From Paludibacteraceae bacterium (GTDB lineage: Bacteria > Bacteroidota > Bacteroidia > Bacteroidales > Paludibacteraceae), in assembly GCA_016937795.1 (NCBI GenBank), contig JAFGVV010000016.1, forward strand, positions 37,572 to 101,571: a stretch of 64,000 nucleotides of DNA. Direction: 5' to 3'. Numbering within the stretch: the stretch's first letter is position 1; each line of letters opens with the position of its first letter. Below, in pieces: positions 1 to 9,519 of the stretch. The notes below the pieces were generated by a model. It saw only the letters and a program-made list of their open reading frames with translations. It was not told the origin of the DNA and did not search any database. A program made the position numbers and the translations under genes.

Positions 1-909
1 ATTTTGAACCCATTCTAACCTTTGCGGATTATATTCAACTTTGTCAGATAAAGAATAAATCTCACTAAGAATATCTTTTAAGTCAATATAATTCGATTCA
101 ATTCTATCAGTCCATTCGCTGATTTGGGGCACAAAGTTCTTTATTTTTGATAATGCGATATTTATTTCTTTGATAAGCATTAAAGCAGAATTATCGCTAT
201 CGAGGAGTTGCGAAGCCAACATGAGACCCGATTTAATTTCTTCTGCATGACCTAATGTATCCTGCTCTATTTCAAGCTCCTCCTGCTCGCCGGGTAAGAG
301 TGTAGCCTCCTGAAGTTGATTGAACTGGAAACGAATAAATTCGAGTTCGCCGGCTTGTTTGGTAGCAAGATTTTCAAGTTTTTTCAGTTCGGCAATTTCA
401 TTTTGCCATTTTGTGTATACATCTGAGTATTGTTGCAACACATCGGTATTTCGGGCAAAAGTATCGACAACGCCAAGTTGATAGCCATCGGTACCGAGTA
501 AAAGATTGTCGTGTTGCGAATGAATATCAATGAGTCGTGTTGTGAGTTCGCGAAGTACGAGAAGCGAAACTGGAGTATCGTTGATAAAAGCTCTCGATTT
601 TCCATTATTTGTAATTTCACGTCGTATTATACAGCTATTTAAGTAATTAAAATCAAGATCGTTACTTTTAAAAAAAGAAGAAAGAGATGGATAATCAGCT
701 AAATTAAACTCAGCTTCGATAATACATTTTTCAGCTTCGTTATTAATGGCTTTTGTCTCGGCCCGTTGTCCAAGTATAAGCGATAAAGCACCGAGAATAA
801 TAGATTTACCGGCACCGGTTTCTCCGGTAAGTACCGAGAAACCTTTATTAAAATCAATGTGAAGTTCGGAAATCAGCGCGTAATTTGAGATATACAGGGA
901 TTTCAACAT
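1..909 (-). CDS. recN: DNA repair protein RecN, N-terminal part (runs off window)
   Basis: The minus strand reads open from an ATG at 909 to the window edge, giving 303 residues of an incomplete protein. The start reads MLKSLYISNYALISEL and a Walker A motif GETGAGKS lies at residues 29-36, followed by coiled-coil-like, charge-rich sequence. This is the N-terminal ATPase half of the SMC-like RecN family, which acts in double-strand break repair. The C-terminal half with Walker B lies outside the window. It follows DUF4835 by 34 bp on the same strand, an order I know from other Bacteroidota. The start is fixed by the family's usual N-terminus. Confidence 0.93.
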   Translation of the reverse strand, partial: MLKSLYISNYALISELHIDFNKGFSVLTGETGAGKSIILGALSLILGQRAETKAINNEAEKCIIEAEFNLADYPSLSSFFKSNDLDFNYLNSCIIRREITNNGKSRAFINDTPVSLLVLRELTTRLIDIHSQHDNLLLGTDGYQLGVVDTFARNTDVLQQYSDVYTKWQNEIAELKKLENLATKQAGELEFIRFQFNQLQEATLLPGEQEELEIEQDTLGHAEEIKSGLMLASQLLDSDNSALMLIKEINIALSKIKNFVPQISEWTDRIESNYIDLKDILSEIYSLSDKVEYNPQRLEWVQN

Positions 910-943
910 ATTTTGAGGTCGATAATAATTATTGCCGGTGTGA

Positions 944-1840
944 TTAATTCAGAATACGTTCGTATCGGTTTGCACCTGTAGGGTTTACATCGGTAAGTAT
1001 TTGCACAGCTTCTGTTTTTTCTTTTTCAGTAGCTTTTGAAAAGATATTGATTAACTCATCGTTTTTAGCATCGAGGAATGATGAAATTAGCACTGCAGAA
1101 GGACGTGCCCTGTTAGCCTCGCGCAAAAGTGGAAGCCCGGTCATAATACGTGCACGAGCATTTGTAGCATTGGCTGTCATTTCGTCGAGACCAAGACGAT
1201 GATATTCGTAAAAAAAGTTACGATACTTTTTAAAGGCTTCGTCAAGAATATTATTGATAAGTGCGTATCTGTTTCGTGGACTTTCGAAGGCTTTCCAGCC
1301 AGGCAGATCAGCAGCCTGAGCAGCATTCACAATCGATTCGGCAATCTGAAAAAAAGGAGTTCCTCCCATTCTGCTGAACGAGTCCATATCGTAGCCAATG
1401 ATTAAATATGCATAATAAGCCAAAACAGCAGTAAGATTTGAATTAATAGTATTTTCGGTCATTTCAAGTTGATCAAACTCTTTATATTGAAACACATATT
1501 CATTATCCTTATAATTGAAAAGCGTAGAATTGTACGAGGAGTTAAAAACCGGGCGACGTGATTGAATCTGAATTTCAGTCACAAACATATCATCTTCCAC
1601 TTTTTTTACAATAATATTCATACTACATTCAATTCGTTCATCGGTAGCATAAGTCATCTCAGTCCAGCGACGATTATTCACAAATTCCGTCATCGACTTC
1701 TGCAAAGTATTAAATACGGATTTATTTGTTCCCTGTACCTGATCGGAATTAATTTGAATATTACAATTTAGTTCCTGAGCAAAAACACAAAAGCCCAATA
1801 TATTGAACATGAAAAGTAAAAATATTTTGTTCACTAACAT
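944..1840 (-). CDS. DUF4835 family secreted protein
   Basis: This 298-residue protein has an N-terminal signal peptide (about residues 1-21, hydrophobic core FLLFMFNILGFCVFA, then QELNC). The body carries TLQKSMTEFVNNRRWTEM and YAYLIIGYDMDSFSRMGG, which I recognise as the Bacteroidota DUF4835 family. It is probably periplasmic or outer-membrane associated. Its biochemical role is unknown. It sits between coaBC and recN with short gaps (53 and 34 bp), so it is probably cotranscribed with them. The position next to recN is conserved in the phylum as far as I recall. Confidence 0.85.
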   Translation of the reverse strand: MLVNKIFLLFMFNILGFCVFAQELNCNIQINSDQVQGTNKSVFNTLQKSMTEFVNNRRWTEMTYATDERIECSMNIIVKKVEDDMFVTEIQIQSRRPVFNSSYNSTLFNYKDNEYVFQYKEFDQLEMTENTINSNLTAVLAYYAYLIIGYDMDSFSRMGGTPFFQIAESIVNAAQAADLPGWKAFESPRNRYALINNILDEAFKKYRNFFYEYHRLGLDEMTANATNARARIMTGLPLLREANRARPSAVLISSFLDAKNDELINIFSKATEKEKTEAVQILTDVNPTGANRYERILN

Positions 1841-1893
1841 TATTCTGGTATTGATTAATATAAGTCGTTAAATTTAACAGTAATGTACAAAAA

Positions 1894-3090
1894 TCAAAAA
1901 ATAAGCGTGTTAATTTCATTTAATATATCGTCGGCCACTTCGAGTTTACTTTTCAGTTCGTACTCACGTTTCAGACCAGAACGATGAATGATTGAAATTT
2001 TGTTGGTATCGAATCCAAAACCCGAATTCGGATCCTGCAAAGAATTAAGCACTATAAAGTCGAAATTTTTACGATCCATTTTAGCTATTGCGTTTGCCTC
2101 TTCGTTATTAGTTTCGAGTGCAAAACCCACTAAAAACTGTTCGTGTAATTTTATTTTACCAACTTCAGCAGCAATATCGAGAGTTGGTTTTAACTCCACA
2201 ACCAAATTATCATGTTCACGTTTCAATTTATAATCCGACTGAGAAACTGGCGTAAAATCGGCAACTGCAGCGCAAAGAATTGCGCCATCCATTTTATCAA
2301 ATTTCGAAAGTACGGCTTTGTACATTTCTTCAGCTGACTCAACGTTAATGCGGTTAATAGCAGCATGTTTGGCTCGCATATTTACCGGCCCTGTAATAAG
2401 CGTTACCTCTGCACCCTGTTTTGCACAAGCCTCCGCGAGGGCGAAACCCATTTTTCCAGACGAATAATTACCTATAAAACGTACAGGATCAATCTTTTCG
2501 TATGTTGGACCAGCTGTTATCAGCACTTTTTTTCCAGCCATTTGTTTTGGTGTAAAATAATCGTCGAGAAATTGAATAATATTCTCCGGTTCTTCCATTC
2601 GTCCTTTACCTTCCAGCCCACTGGCAAGTTGACCCACCGCAGGTTCGATAATTTGATTTCCGTACGATTTAAGTATTTCGATATTGCGACGTGTTGAAGG
2701 ATGTGCGAACATATCAAGATCCATAGCAGGTGCTACAAAAACAGGGCATTTTGATGATAAATACGTAGTTAAAAGCAAATTATCAGCCACCCCGTTTACC
2801 ATTTTCCCAATGGTATTTGCTGTAGCAGGAGCAATAATATAAGCATCGGCCCACATTCCGAGATCCACATGACTGTTCCAGTCTCCATTTTCAGGATTGA
2901 AGAAATCCACAAGAATCGGATTTTTCGAAAGTGTGGCTAATGTAAGCGGAGTTATAAACTCTTTTGCCAAAGGAGTCATTACCACCTTCACCTCCATGCC
3001 CTCTTTCACTAGTAGTCGAATAAGTGAAGCCGCTTTGTAGGCAGCTATACTTCCGGTAACTCCGAGAATTATTTTTTTACCTTGTAACAT
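1894..3090 (-). CDS. coaBC: bifunctional phosphopantothenoylcysteine decarboxylase / phosphopantothenate-cysteine ligase
   Basis: This 398-residue cytoplasmic enzyme carries out two steps of coenzyme A synthesis. Residues 1-185 form the flavin-dependent decarboxylase (CoaC): GVTGSIAAYKAA near the start, then PATANTIGKMVNGVADNLL and PAMDLDMF. Residues 190-398 form the ligase (CoaB), with ITAGPTYEKIDPVRFIGNYS and a KxKRE segment. The length is normal for the fusion. A hairpin terminator between rpoZ and this gene (3180-3218) suggests it has its own promoter or depends on readthrough. Its product pathway connects with panB at 45.8 kb. Confidence 0.96.
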   Translation of the reverse strand: MLQGKKIILGVTGSIAAYKAASLIRLLVKEGMEVKVVMTPLAKEFITPLTLATLSKNPILVDFFNPENGDWNSHVDLGMWADAYIIAPATANTIGKMVNGVADNLLLTTYLSSKCPVFVAPAMDLDMFAHPSTRRNIEILKSYGNQIIEPAVGQLASGLEGKGRMEEPENIIQFLDDYFTPKQMAGKKVLITAGPTYEKIDPVRFIGNYSSGKMGFALAEACAKQGAEVTLITGPVNMRAKHAAINRINVESAEEMYKAVLSKFDKMDGAILCAAVADFTPVSQSDYKLKREHDNLVVELKPTLDIAAEVGKIKLHEQFLVGFALETNNEEANAIAKMDRKNFDFIVLNSLQDPNSGFGFDTNKISIIHRSGLKREYELKSKLEVADDILNEINTLIF

Positions 3091-3179
3091 GATATATATG
3101 TATTTCGAAAATTACTTAAGTCCTTTATCAATACACAAAAATACAAAATAGAATCGAACTCCTGACATTTAAAATAAAC

Positions 3180-3218
3180 AAAAGAACCATGATGACTCGA
3201 AGGACTTCAGGTTCTTTT
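3180..3218 (-). terminator. intrinsic terminator downstream of rpoZ
   Basis: A 9-bp perfect stem (AAAAGAACC pairing with GGTTCTTTT, 3180-3188 and 3210-3218) encloses a 21-nt loop. On the minus strand it ends in a T-rich run. It lies 64 bp beyond the rpoZ stop and before coaBC, so it may separate bamD-rpoZ from coaBC. Confidence 0.6.
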
Positions 3219-3281
3219 ATTTAAGATATTGACTTCATGACACTTATGTCGAAAATCAATTAATATGTAAAAATTCTGAAA

Positions 3282-3614
3282 TTATTTCAGTTTGCTATCT
3301 TTCAGAGGATTGCGATAATAAATTTTATCTTCGATAAATTCCTGAGTAGCAATAAGAACTGGTTTTGGTAGTTTTTCGTAGTAGCGTGAAATTTCGATTT
3401 GTTCACGGTTCTCAAATACTTCTTCAATGTTTTCGTTCATTGACGAAAACTCAACCAATTTTTTATCAAGTTCCGATTTAATTTCGGCACTAATCTGATT
3501 GGCTCTTTTGGCAATAATTTTCACCGTTTCGTACACATTACCAACATTTTCGCTAAGCGAGCTCATGTCGCGCGAAATGGTATTCGAAGGTGCATTCACT
3601 TTTTTGTAATCCAT
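3282..3614 (-). CDS. rpoZ: DNA-directed RNA polymerase omega subunit
   Basis: This 110-residue protein matches the Bacteroidota form of omega (RpoZ/Rpb6 family). It begins MDYKKVNAPSNTISRDM, followed by an omega-like helical core VYETVKIIAKRANQIS, and ends with the phylum-typical KPVLIATQEFIEDKIYYRN. Omega helps assemble and stabilise the core polymerase. It starts 12 bp after the bamD stop, so it is translated from the bamD message. The assignment rests on the core motif, the size and the bamD context. Confidence 0.88.
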   Translation of the reverse strand: MDYKKVNAPSNTISRDMSSLSENVGNVYETVKIIAKRANQISAEIKSELDKKLVEFSSMNENIEEVFENREQIEISRYYEKLPKPVLIATQEFIEDKIYYRNPLKDSKLK

Positions 3615-3626
3615 ACTTTTGAATAT

Positions 3627-4430
3627 TTAGTCTTTTACTATTTTTTTACATTCGTTAAAAATTCTGTCGGCTTGCTTTTTCATTTTGCCTTCAGGAAATT
3701 CATTTATAAAATTATAATACTCATCGATTGTATTTCTGTAACGTTCGATTTTCTTTTCTTCGACACTTTGTAGGGCCTGTTGGTATTTCGATTCAAGGAT
3801 AATCATCGAAAACTCCTCGCGGTAGGCATTTCCGGGAAATCTCTTTAGTGCATTCTGAGCTGTAATGGAAGCCGATTCGTAGTTATTCCAAAGATAATTA
3901 CCAAGATTGTAATAAAGTCTCGAATTAAGTAGATACTTATAAGCAAGCTTATTATTCAGTTCATCGAGCAATTTATATGCATCAAGAGCTCTTTCGCTTT
4001 CAGGAAATACATCGACAAACTCCTGTAATGCTTTGATAGCATCGAATGTTGAAGTCTGATCAAGTCGGGCATCCGGTGAATCAAGAAAATAACAGTACCC
4101 AATCATATATTTGGCTTCAGTAATATATTTACCTTTCGGATATGTCTTCACGTAAGTTTTGTAATACTCGCTGGCCGAGAAATAGTCCTTCTGCCCCATG
4201 TACGATTTAGCAATATAATTCAGAACTTCTTCTGAACGTTCGGTACCTTTATAGTAAATGGCAATTTCGTCGAACAAAGTACTTGCACGCATAAAATCGC
4301 CTTTTTCGAAATATTCAATTGCCTTTGTATATTTCAGTTCGGGATCGGTACTTTTGAGCAGTTTCTGATATTCGCCACAAGCACTTAAAAACACGACTGA
4401 AAGTATAAGTAAAAATGAAATCTTTTTCAT
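3627..4430 (-). CDS. bamD: outer membrane protein assembly factor BamD (lipoprotein)
   Basis: This 267-residue lipoprotein has a clear lipobox LSAC with Cys18 as the lipidation site. The rest is TPR-like: repeated segments such as YFEKGDFMRASTLFDEI and YIAKSYMGQKDYFSASEYYKTY, the usual BamD architecture. BamD is the essential lipoprotein partner of BamA in inserting beta-barrel proteins into the outer membrane. It is the first gene of the bamD-rpoZ pair. A TACTTTTG element (4447-4454) lies just upstream. Confidence 0.93.
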   Translation of the reverse strand: MKKISFLLILSVVFLSACGEYQKLLKSTDPELKYTKAIEYFEKGDFMRASTLFDEIAIYYKGTERSEEVLNYIAKSYMGQKDYFSASEYYKTYVKTYPKGKYITEAKYMIGYCYFLDSPDARLDQTSTFDAIKALQEFVDVFPESERALDAYKLLDELNNKLAYKYLLNSRLYYNLGNYLWNNYESASITAQNALKRFPGNAYREEFSMIILESKYQQALQSVEEKKIERYRNTIDEYYNFINEFPEGKMKKQADRIFNECKKIVKD

Positions 4431-4446
4431 ATTGAAAATTGGACTG

Positions 4447-4454
4447 CAAAAGTA
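4447..4454 (-). promoter_or_regulatory. putative Bacteroidota -7 element upstream of bamD
   Basis: On the minus strand the sequence is TACTTTTG, matching TAnnTTTG, followed by CAG. It lies 17 nt upstream of the bamD ATG. No convincing -33 TTG is found at the expected distance, so support is moderate. Confidence 0.4.
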
Positions 4455-4592
4455 GTTAATATATTGATAATAAAAAAATAAAAACGATATTTTTTTGAAT
4501 TTCTATGTTGAAATTCCGACATTTAAGTTAAACGCTGAACTATTTAACCTGCAAAATCAGAATTACATTCACTTAAAGAAAAAAAGAGCAAC

Positions 4593-5627
4593 TTATTTTT
4601 GAAGATACTTTTCGAAACCTTTGGTCTGGGTTGTTTTAAATTCACCCTTTTCGTCGGAATAAATCAAATAACAGTCAAGTCCATCAATTTCGTTACATAT
4701 TTTCATTGCACTATTAACTCCTAAAACCATAAAAGCTGTAGCATAAGCATCGGCAGTCATACAATCAGGCGCTACTACTGTAGCACTCAACATATTATGA
4801 TCCACAGGCTTTCCTGTTCTGGGATCGATGGTGTGAGCAAATTTTTTGCCATCGCGATAATAAAACTGTCTGTAATTTCCCGAAGTGGTCAAACCTACAT
4901 TGGTTACACTAATAATCGTCTGAATTTCAGCAGATTCATTTACAGGATCATCCACAGGCTTATCAATTCCTATTTGCCAGTTTTTACCTTTCGGATTTTT
5001 TCCTTTACAAACAATTTCGCCGCCGATATCAATCATATAATTTTTGCAACCATGTTTTTCGAACAGATCAGCAATCAAATCGGCCGATAATCCCTGCGCA
5101 ATAGCACTTGCATCGAGCATAATATCAGGATTTTGTTTCACAATGCGATGATTTTCGAGCGATATCTTATTATATCCGATTAAAGGCATAATAGGTTGAA
5201 TATCCGGCTCTTCTGAACGACTCTTATTGCCAAAACCAAATCCCCATGCATTTACCAAAGGCGCAACAGTAATGTCGAATGCACCATTTGTTTTTTCGGA
5301 AATTTGACGGGCAGCATAATACATTGCTTCAAAATATGCATCAGTTATCACGCTATCCACATTTTTATTGATGCCCGAAATAATTGAGTTAGGATTATAT
5401 GTAGAGAGTGAAGCATCAAACTCATTGAAGAATTTTTCGATTTCAACCCGGATGTCTTTTCCTTCAGGATGTTGATATACAGCCGAGTAATATGTTCCCT
5501 GTGCTTTTCCTTCGTTATGCGTATAAGGAAGTTCGGCTTCGGCCTGAGGGCGATGGAAAATTAATGCATAAGCCAGAATTATTAGTGCAATAATAGCAAA
5601 TCCGGCAGCACGTTTGTTTATTTTCAT
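4593..5627 (-). CDS. apbE: FAD:protein FMN transferase (ApbE family)
   Basis: This 344-residue protein is anchored by one N-terminal membrane segment (about residues 9-26, FAIIALIILAYALIFH). The ApbE domain is complete: the flavin-binding region DASAIAQGLSADLIADL, the YMIDIGGEIVCKG segment, and the hallmark HTIDPRTGKPV. ApbE proteins covalently attach FMN to a Thr or Ser of partner proteins such as the RNF and NQR complexes, on the periplasmic side. No such partner is encoded in this window. It stands alone on the minus strand with about 160 bp to bamD. Confidence 0.93.
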   Translation of the reverse strand: MKINKRAAGFAIIALIILAYALIFHRPQAEAELPYTHNEGKAQGTYYSAVYQHPEGKDIRVEIEKFFNEFDASLSTYNPNSIISGINKNVDSVITDAYFEAMYYAARQISEKTNGAFDITVAPLVNAWGFGFGNKSRSEEPDIQPIMPLIGYNKISLENHRIVKQNPDIMLDASAIAQGLSADLIADLFEKHGCKNYMIDIGGEIVCKGKNPKGKNWQIGIDKPVDDPVNESAEIQTIISVTNVGLTTSGNYRQFYYRDGKKFAHTIDPRTGKPVDHNMLSATVVAPDCMTADAYATAFMVLGVNSAMKICNEIDGLDCYLIYSDEKGEFKTTQTKGFEKYLQK

Positions 5628-5696
5628 TTTTTATAATTGATCCCTTTCCCAAAAAAAGGAGAAAGAGAATTTTACATTAGTATGTTTGTGACCTGA

Positions 5697-7043
5697 TTAC
5701 AAATTGAATAAAAGTCTTTTTCCTCTGATATTCTCATCGACAATTCCGTTATTGTACACATGCTGACCATTTACCCATGTATTGGTTACTTTGTGATTAA
5801 ATGTACTGGATTCGAAAGGCGACCATGCACATTTATAAAGTATATTATCCTGATTTACTGTCCATTCTGATTCCGGATCTACAAGAACCAGATCGGCAAA
5901 ATATCCTGGACGAATATAACCCCGGCGATCGATACGGAATAAATCAGCCGGTGCATGACACATTTTCTGAATCACTTTTTCGTAGCTGAAAACACCATTG
6001 CGAACCATTTGAAGCATTGCCACAAGTGAATGTTGTACGAGTGGTCCTCCCGAAGCAGCTTTCAGACACGAACCTTCTTTTTCGCGGAGCAGATGCGGTG
6101 CATGATCAGTCGCCACCACATCAATTTTATCAGTTTTTAAAGCTTCAATCAAAGCCAAACGATCTGATTCTGCCTTTACAGCAGGATTCCATTTGATGCG
6201 ATTTCCATATTTTTCGTAGTCGGCATCCGAAAACCATAGGTGATGCACGCAGATTTCTGCAGTAATATTCTTTTGAATCAAAGGGATATCATTTCTAAAC
6301 AGCTCCATCTCTTTTTCGGTAGAAATATGCAGCACATGCAACCGGGCATTGTATTTTGAGGCTAGCTCAACTGCAAACGACGACGAACGATAACAAGCTT
6401 CAGCATTGCGGATAAGCGGGTGATATTTTATGGGTAAATCAATGCCATAAAGGGCTGTATAATGCGCTTTATTTTGCTGAATTGTAGCTTCATCCTCACA
6501 GTGTGTAGCAATCAGCATTGGTACTTCAGCAAAAATCCCGCTCAACGTTTCTTTGTTATCAACCAGCATATTACCTGTCGAAGAGCCCATAAATACTTTC
6601 ACTCCACACACAGTTCGCGGATCAACTTTTCGAAGTTCGTCGAGATTATTATTGGTGGCTCCCATATAGAACGAAAAGTTTGCGAACGCCTTGTCGCCAC
6701 CCATCAAATATTTGTTTTCGAGCGCTTCTACGGTTGTTGTAAGCGGCATAGTATTGGGCATATCCATAAAAGAAGTTATGCCACCAGCCACAGCCGCTCT
6801 CGACTCGGAATATATATCCCCTTTATGCGTAAGACCCGGATCGCGAAAATGTACCTGATCATCAATAACACCCGGAATAAGTATTTTTCCACTTGCATCA
6901 ATTACCTGTGTATTATCGGGAATTTCATTTTGATAGTCACCTTCAGTTACACTTACAATCAGTTCATTTTCAACAAGAACAGAGCCGGTGTAAGTCCGTC
7001 CATCATTAATTATTGTTGCGTTTTTTATAAATTGTTTCGACAT
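5697..7043 (-). CDS. pyrC: dihydroorotase
   Basis: This 448-residue amidohydrolase converts carbamoyl aspartate to dihydroorotate in pyrimidine synthesis. Seen in the sequence: an N-terminal composite domain, the metal site VHFRDPG (around residues 64-70), [12 protein letters not shown], two further His regions (IATHCED and LHVLHIS), and the signature VATDHAPH. The usual H-x-H pair reads Q63-V-H65, so the first metal ligand is replaced by Gln; from memory this is shared by Bacteroidales homologues. The neighbour downstream on the same strand is apbE (69 bp). The upstream gene is a glycosyltransferase 37 bp away, a pairing I recall from this phylum. Confidence 0.93.
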   Translation of the reverse strand: MSKQFIKNATIINDGRTYTGSVLVENELIVSVTEGDYQNEIPDNTQVIDASGKILIPGVIDDQVHFRDPGLTHKGDIYSESRAAVAGGITSFMDMPNTMPLTTTVEALENKYLMGGDKAFANFSFYMGATNNNLDELRKVDPRTVCGVKVFMGSSTGNMLVDNKETLSGIFAEVPMLIATHCEDEATIQQNKAHYTALYGIDLPIKYHPLIRNAEACYRSSSFAVELASKYNARLHVLHISTEKEMELFRNDIPLIQKNITAEICVHHLWFSDADYEKYGNRIKWNPAVKAESDRLALIEALKTDKIDVVATDHAPHLLREKEGSCLKAASGGPLVQHSLVAMLQMVRNGVFSYEKVIQKMCHAPADLFRIDRRGYIRPGYFADLVLVDPESEWTVNQDNILYKCAWSPFESSTFNHKVTNTWVNGQHVYNNGIVDENIRGKRLLFNL

Positions 7044-7080
7044 TTTGTGTGAGTTTTATGCATTAAAACAGATTCTGGCA

Positions 7081-7827
7081 CTATCTGGTTTTCTGTTTAA
7101 CCGGAAATTTACGAAACCAACTGTTTAATTTGAGTTGAATGACACCAAAAAATGCTTCACCAAAAATACCACCACTCATTTTGGAAGTTCCAAGTTCACG
7201 ATTTATAAAGATAATAGGCACTTCGGTAAGTTTAAAACCACATTTATAGGCGGTGAATTTCATTTCCACCTGAAAAGCATATCCTTTAAAGCGTATTTTA
7301 TCGAGTTCAATTGTTTCGAGCACTTCGCGTCGGTAGCATTTAAAACCCGCAGTTGTATCGGCAATTTTCATTCCCAGCACAAAACGCACATATTTTGAGG
7401 CAAAGTACGACATGAGCACACGTCCGATTGGCCAGTTCACCACATTTACACCTGTTATATAGCGCGAACCAATAGCCACATCGGCTCCCATATTGGCACA
7501 TGCATCATAAAGTCGGGCTAAGTCGTTGGGGTTGTGCGAGAAATCGGCATCCATTTCGAAAATATACTCGTAGCCATTGGCTAAACCCCATTTAAAACCA
7601 GTGATGTAGGCAGTTCCCAGCCCGAGCTTTCCCTGTCGCTCGACCATAAAAAGGCGATCGGGAAATTCCTGCTGAAGCTTTTTGACGATTGCAGCAGTTC
7701 CATCCGGCGAACCATCCTCAATAATAAGGATATGAAACGACAGAGGCTGATTAAAAACAGCTCTGATAATGTTCTCAATATTTTCCTTTTCGTTGTAAGT
7801 TGGAATAATTACTAATTTCGCTGGCAT
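7081..7827 (-). CDS. polyprenol monophosphomannose synthase-like glycosyltransferase (GT2)
   Basis: This 248-residue family 2 glycosyltransferase begins with IPTYNEKENIENII. It has EDGSPDGTA and the metal-binding DxD region EMDADFSHNP near residue 95. The length and the segments GSRYITGVNV and DTTAGFKCYRREVLE match dolichyl/polyprenol-phosphate mannosyltransferases, which charge a lipid carrier with mannose for later transfer outside the membrane. There is no C-terminal membrane domain. The exact sugar and carrier are inferred from the family. It is 37 bp upstream of pyrC on the same strand. Confidence 0.85.
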   Translation of the reverse strand: MPAKLVIIPTYNEKENIENIIRAVFNQPLSFHILIIEDGSPDGTAAIVKKLQQEFPDRLFMVERQGKLGLGTAYITGFKWGLANGYEYIFEMDADFSHNPNDLARLYDACANMGADVAIGSRYITGVNVVNWPIGRVLMSYFASKYVRFVLGMKIADTTAGFKCYRREVLETIELDKIRFKGYAFQVEMKFTAYKCGFKLTEVPIIFINRELGTSKMSGGIFGEAFFGVIQLKLNSWFRKFPVKQKTR

Positions 7828-7893
7828 TTCAATAGGTTTTTAAACGGACAAATTATTATTTTAAGCAACTATATTCTAAATGATTAAACAGCA

Positions 7894-8700
7894 TTATTCA
7901 AACACATAAAGCTCCGAAGGCGAATACCGGTCGAGTACCACAAGTTGAATATCTTCTCCCACTTTTACATTTTTTTGAGTCAAGCTATCGGCAACTGTTT
8001 GAAAAGCTTTTTCCGGACTATTGTTTTCGCGGCTCAGGTGACACAAAAAAACATATTTCATTTTTTCATTGTAATTCTCAGAGAGAAAACTTGCGGTTTG
8101 AGTATTGCACAAATGTCCATTGCCATTTCGGATACGCTCCTTTAAATGAATAGGATACGGGCCATTTTGAAGCATTTCGTTATCATAATTAGCTTCGATC
8201 ACCATATAGTCGGCAACTTTCAGATTTTCAGCTGCATTTTCGCACACATGACCCAAATCAGTAGCAAAGGTAAATATTTTTTCGTTATAACATACTTTGT
8301 AACCCACATTATCAGTGGCATCGTGCGAAACCGGAAAAGCTGTCACATTAAAATCGCGAATCTGCACATTTTCAAACTTTTCGATAAATTTCCGGCTTGT
8401 ATGCAGTTTTTCAGTCACACAATAACTTCGCTGCACTCCCTCGTGCGTCAGTCGGGTAGCATAAACCGGTATTTTATAACGTTCGCCAAGCGAACCTATT
8501 GCCCTGATATGGTCAGCATGATCGTGAGTTACAAATACAGCCATTATATTGTGAAAATCCAACCCGATATTTCTGAGATTTTTCCTTATAGACCTCACTC
8601 CTATCCCTGCATCAATCAGAATTCCATACGAAGCGTTGCCAATAAAATAACAATTTCCACTACTACCGCTTCCCATGCTCTGAAATCTCAATTTGTCCAT
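7894..8700 (-). CDS. MBL-fold metallo-hydrolase, WalJ/YycJ-like
   Basis: This 268-residue protein has the start MDKLRFQSMGSGSSGNCYFI, characteristic of the WalJ/YycJ group. The metallo-beta-lactamase metal site is THDHADH (HxHxDH, around residues 79-85), with later ligands at PVSHDA and ATDLGH. WalJ-type proteins are proposed to be cytoplasmic nucleases tied to cell-wall or DNA-damage responses. The substrate here is not evident. It is separated by 67 bp from the glycosyltransferase on the same strand, and a divergent gene starts at 8948. Confidence 0.85.
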   Translation of the reverse strand: MDKLRFQSMGSGSSGNCYFIGNASYGILIDAGIGVRSIRKNLRNIGLDFHNIMAVFVTHDHADHIRAIGSLGERYKIPVYATRLTHEGVQRSYCVTEKLHTSRKFIEKFENVQIRDFNVTAFPVSHDATDNVGYKVCYNEKIFTFATDLGHVCENAAENLKVADYMVIEANYDNEMLQNGPYPIHLKERIRNGNGHLCNTQTASFLSENYNEKMKYVFLCHLSRENNSPEKAFQTVADSLTQKNVKVGEDIQLVVLDRYSPSELYVFE

Positions 8701-8913
8701 ATTTTCGATTCTAATAATAAGTTTACAAAATTAACACTAAAAACTGATTAATCAGCAGAAATTATCGGAAATAAAGTTAAGCATTTGTATATTCAGCCAT
8801 AAAATTGTATAAAATGAAATGATGATGGATTACAATAATTGCAATTTTGGACAATTATACTCCATTCTGTACTAATTATGAATCAGGCAAAATAAATATC
8901 AGAATTAAAACTT

Positions 8914-8921
8914 TATATTTG
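8914..8921 (+). promoter_or_regulatory. putative -7 element for the 8948 operon
   Basis: TATATTTG followed by CATG fits TAnnTTTG and sits 26 nt before the ATG at 8948. A second match, TAACTTTG at 8935-8942, lies only 5 nt before the ATG and is less plausible. A clear -33 TTG was not found. Confidence 0.4.
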
Positions 8922-8947
8922 CATGTGTATTTGTTAACTTTGAATTT

Positions 8948-9514
8948 ATGAACGATACAAGACGATTGATTGCTGTTGCAGTTTTTTCAGTCATCGTATT
9001 ATTATTCAACATAATATTATTCCCGATGACTGAAATCAATAATCCATCGGAAGGTTTTACAATGTTGGATTTACGTTCATCTTACGACCTAAATTATGTA
9101 ATGAAATTATTTGGCACTATCGGCACAGAAGGACGTTTGCACTATCTGTACTTTTTAGTTGCTGATACAATATACATTTATGCCTATTTTATGCTTTCGT
9201 GGCATGTCATTATTTTTTTGCAGAGAAATATTGGAAAACTTGGAGTGCTTACAGCATTTCTTCGCTTTTCGGCAATTCCTGCAATTCTATTTGATATTTT
9301 CGAGAACATTAATACCTTGTTGTTGCTTTTGAATTTTCCCGAAATTACCGATAAAATGGTTTCAAGAGGATCTGTAGCAAGCATGTTAAAGTGGTATTGT
9401 GTTTCGGGACTCGTATTAATCGTTATCAGCTACACATTCTATCTGCTTTTACGACAATTATTCTGGATTTTGAGAAATAAAACAAATATTATTCAACCAA
9501 CAAAAAATACTTAA
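8948..9514 (+). CDS. uncharacterised membrane protein
   Basis: This 188-residue protein has about four hydrophobic helices: near residues 8-27 (AVAVFSVIVLLFNIILF), 68-92, 103-130 (LRFSAIPAILFDIFENI) and 146-170. The loops are short and the tail is charged. I do not recognise the family. It is 5 bp upstream of yjbQ on the same strand, so the two are probably cotranscribed; no functional link is evident. Confidence 0.75.
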   Translation: MNDTRRLIAVAVFSVIVLLFNIILFPMTEINNPSEGFTMLDLRSSYDLNYVMKLFGTIGTEGRLHYLYFLVADTIYIYAYFMLSWHVIIFLQRNIGKLGVLTAFLRFSAIPAILFDIFENINTLLLLLNFPEITDKMVSRGSVASMLKWYCVSGLVLIVISYTFYLLLRQLFWILRNKTNIIQPTKNT

Positions 9515-9519
9515 CAATT

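Noticed and set aside
6462..7052. Plus-strand reading frame of 196 codons
   Set aside because: It is antisense to dihydroorotase and has no supporting features.
8935..8942. TAACTTTG as the promoter of the 8948 gene
   Set aside because: It is only 5 nt from the ATG, which would give an almost leaderless message; the element at 8914 is better placed.
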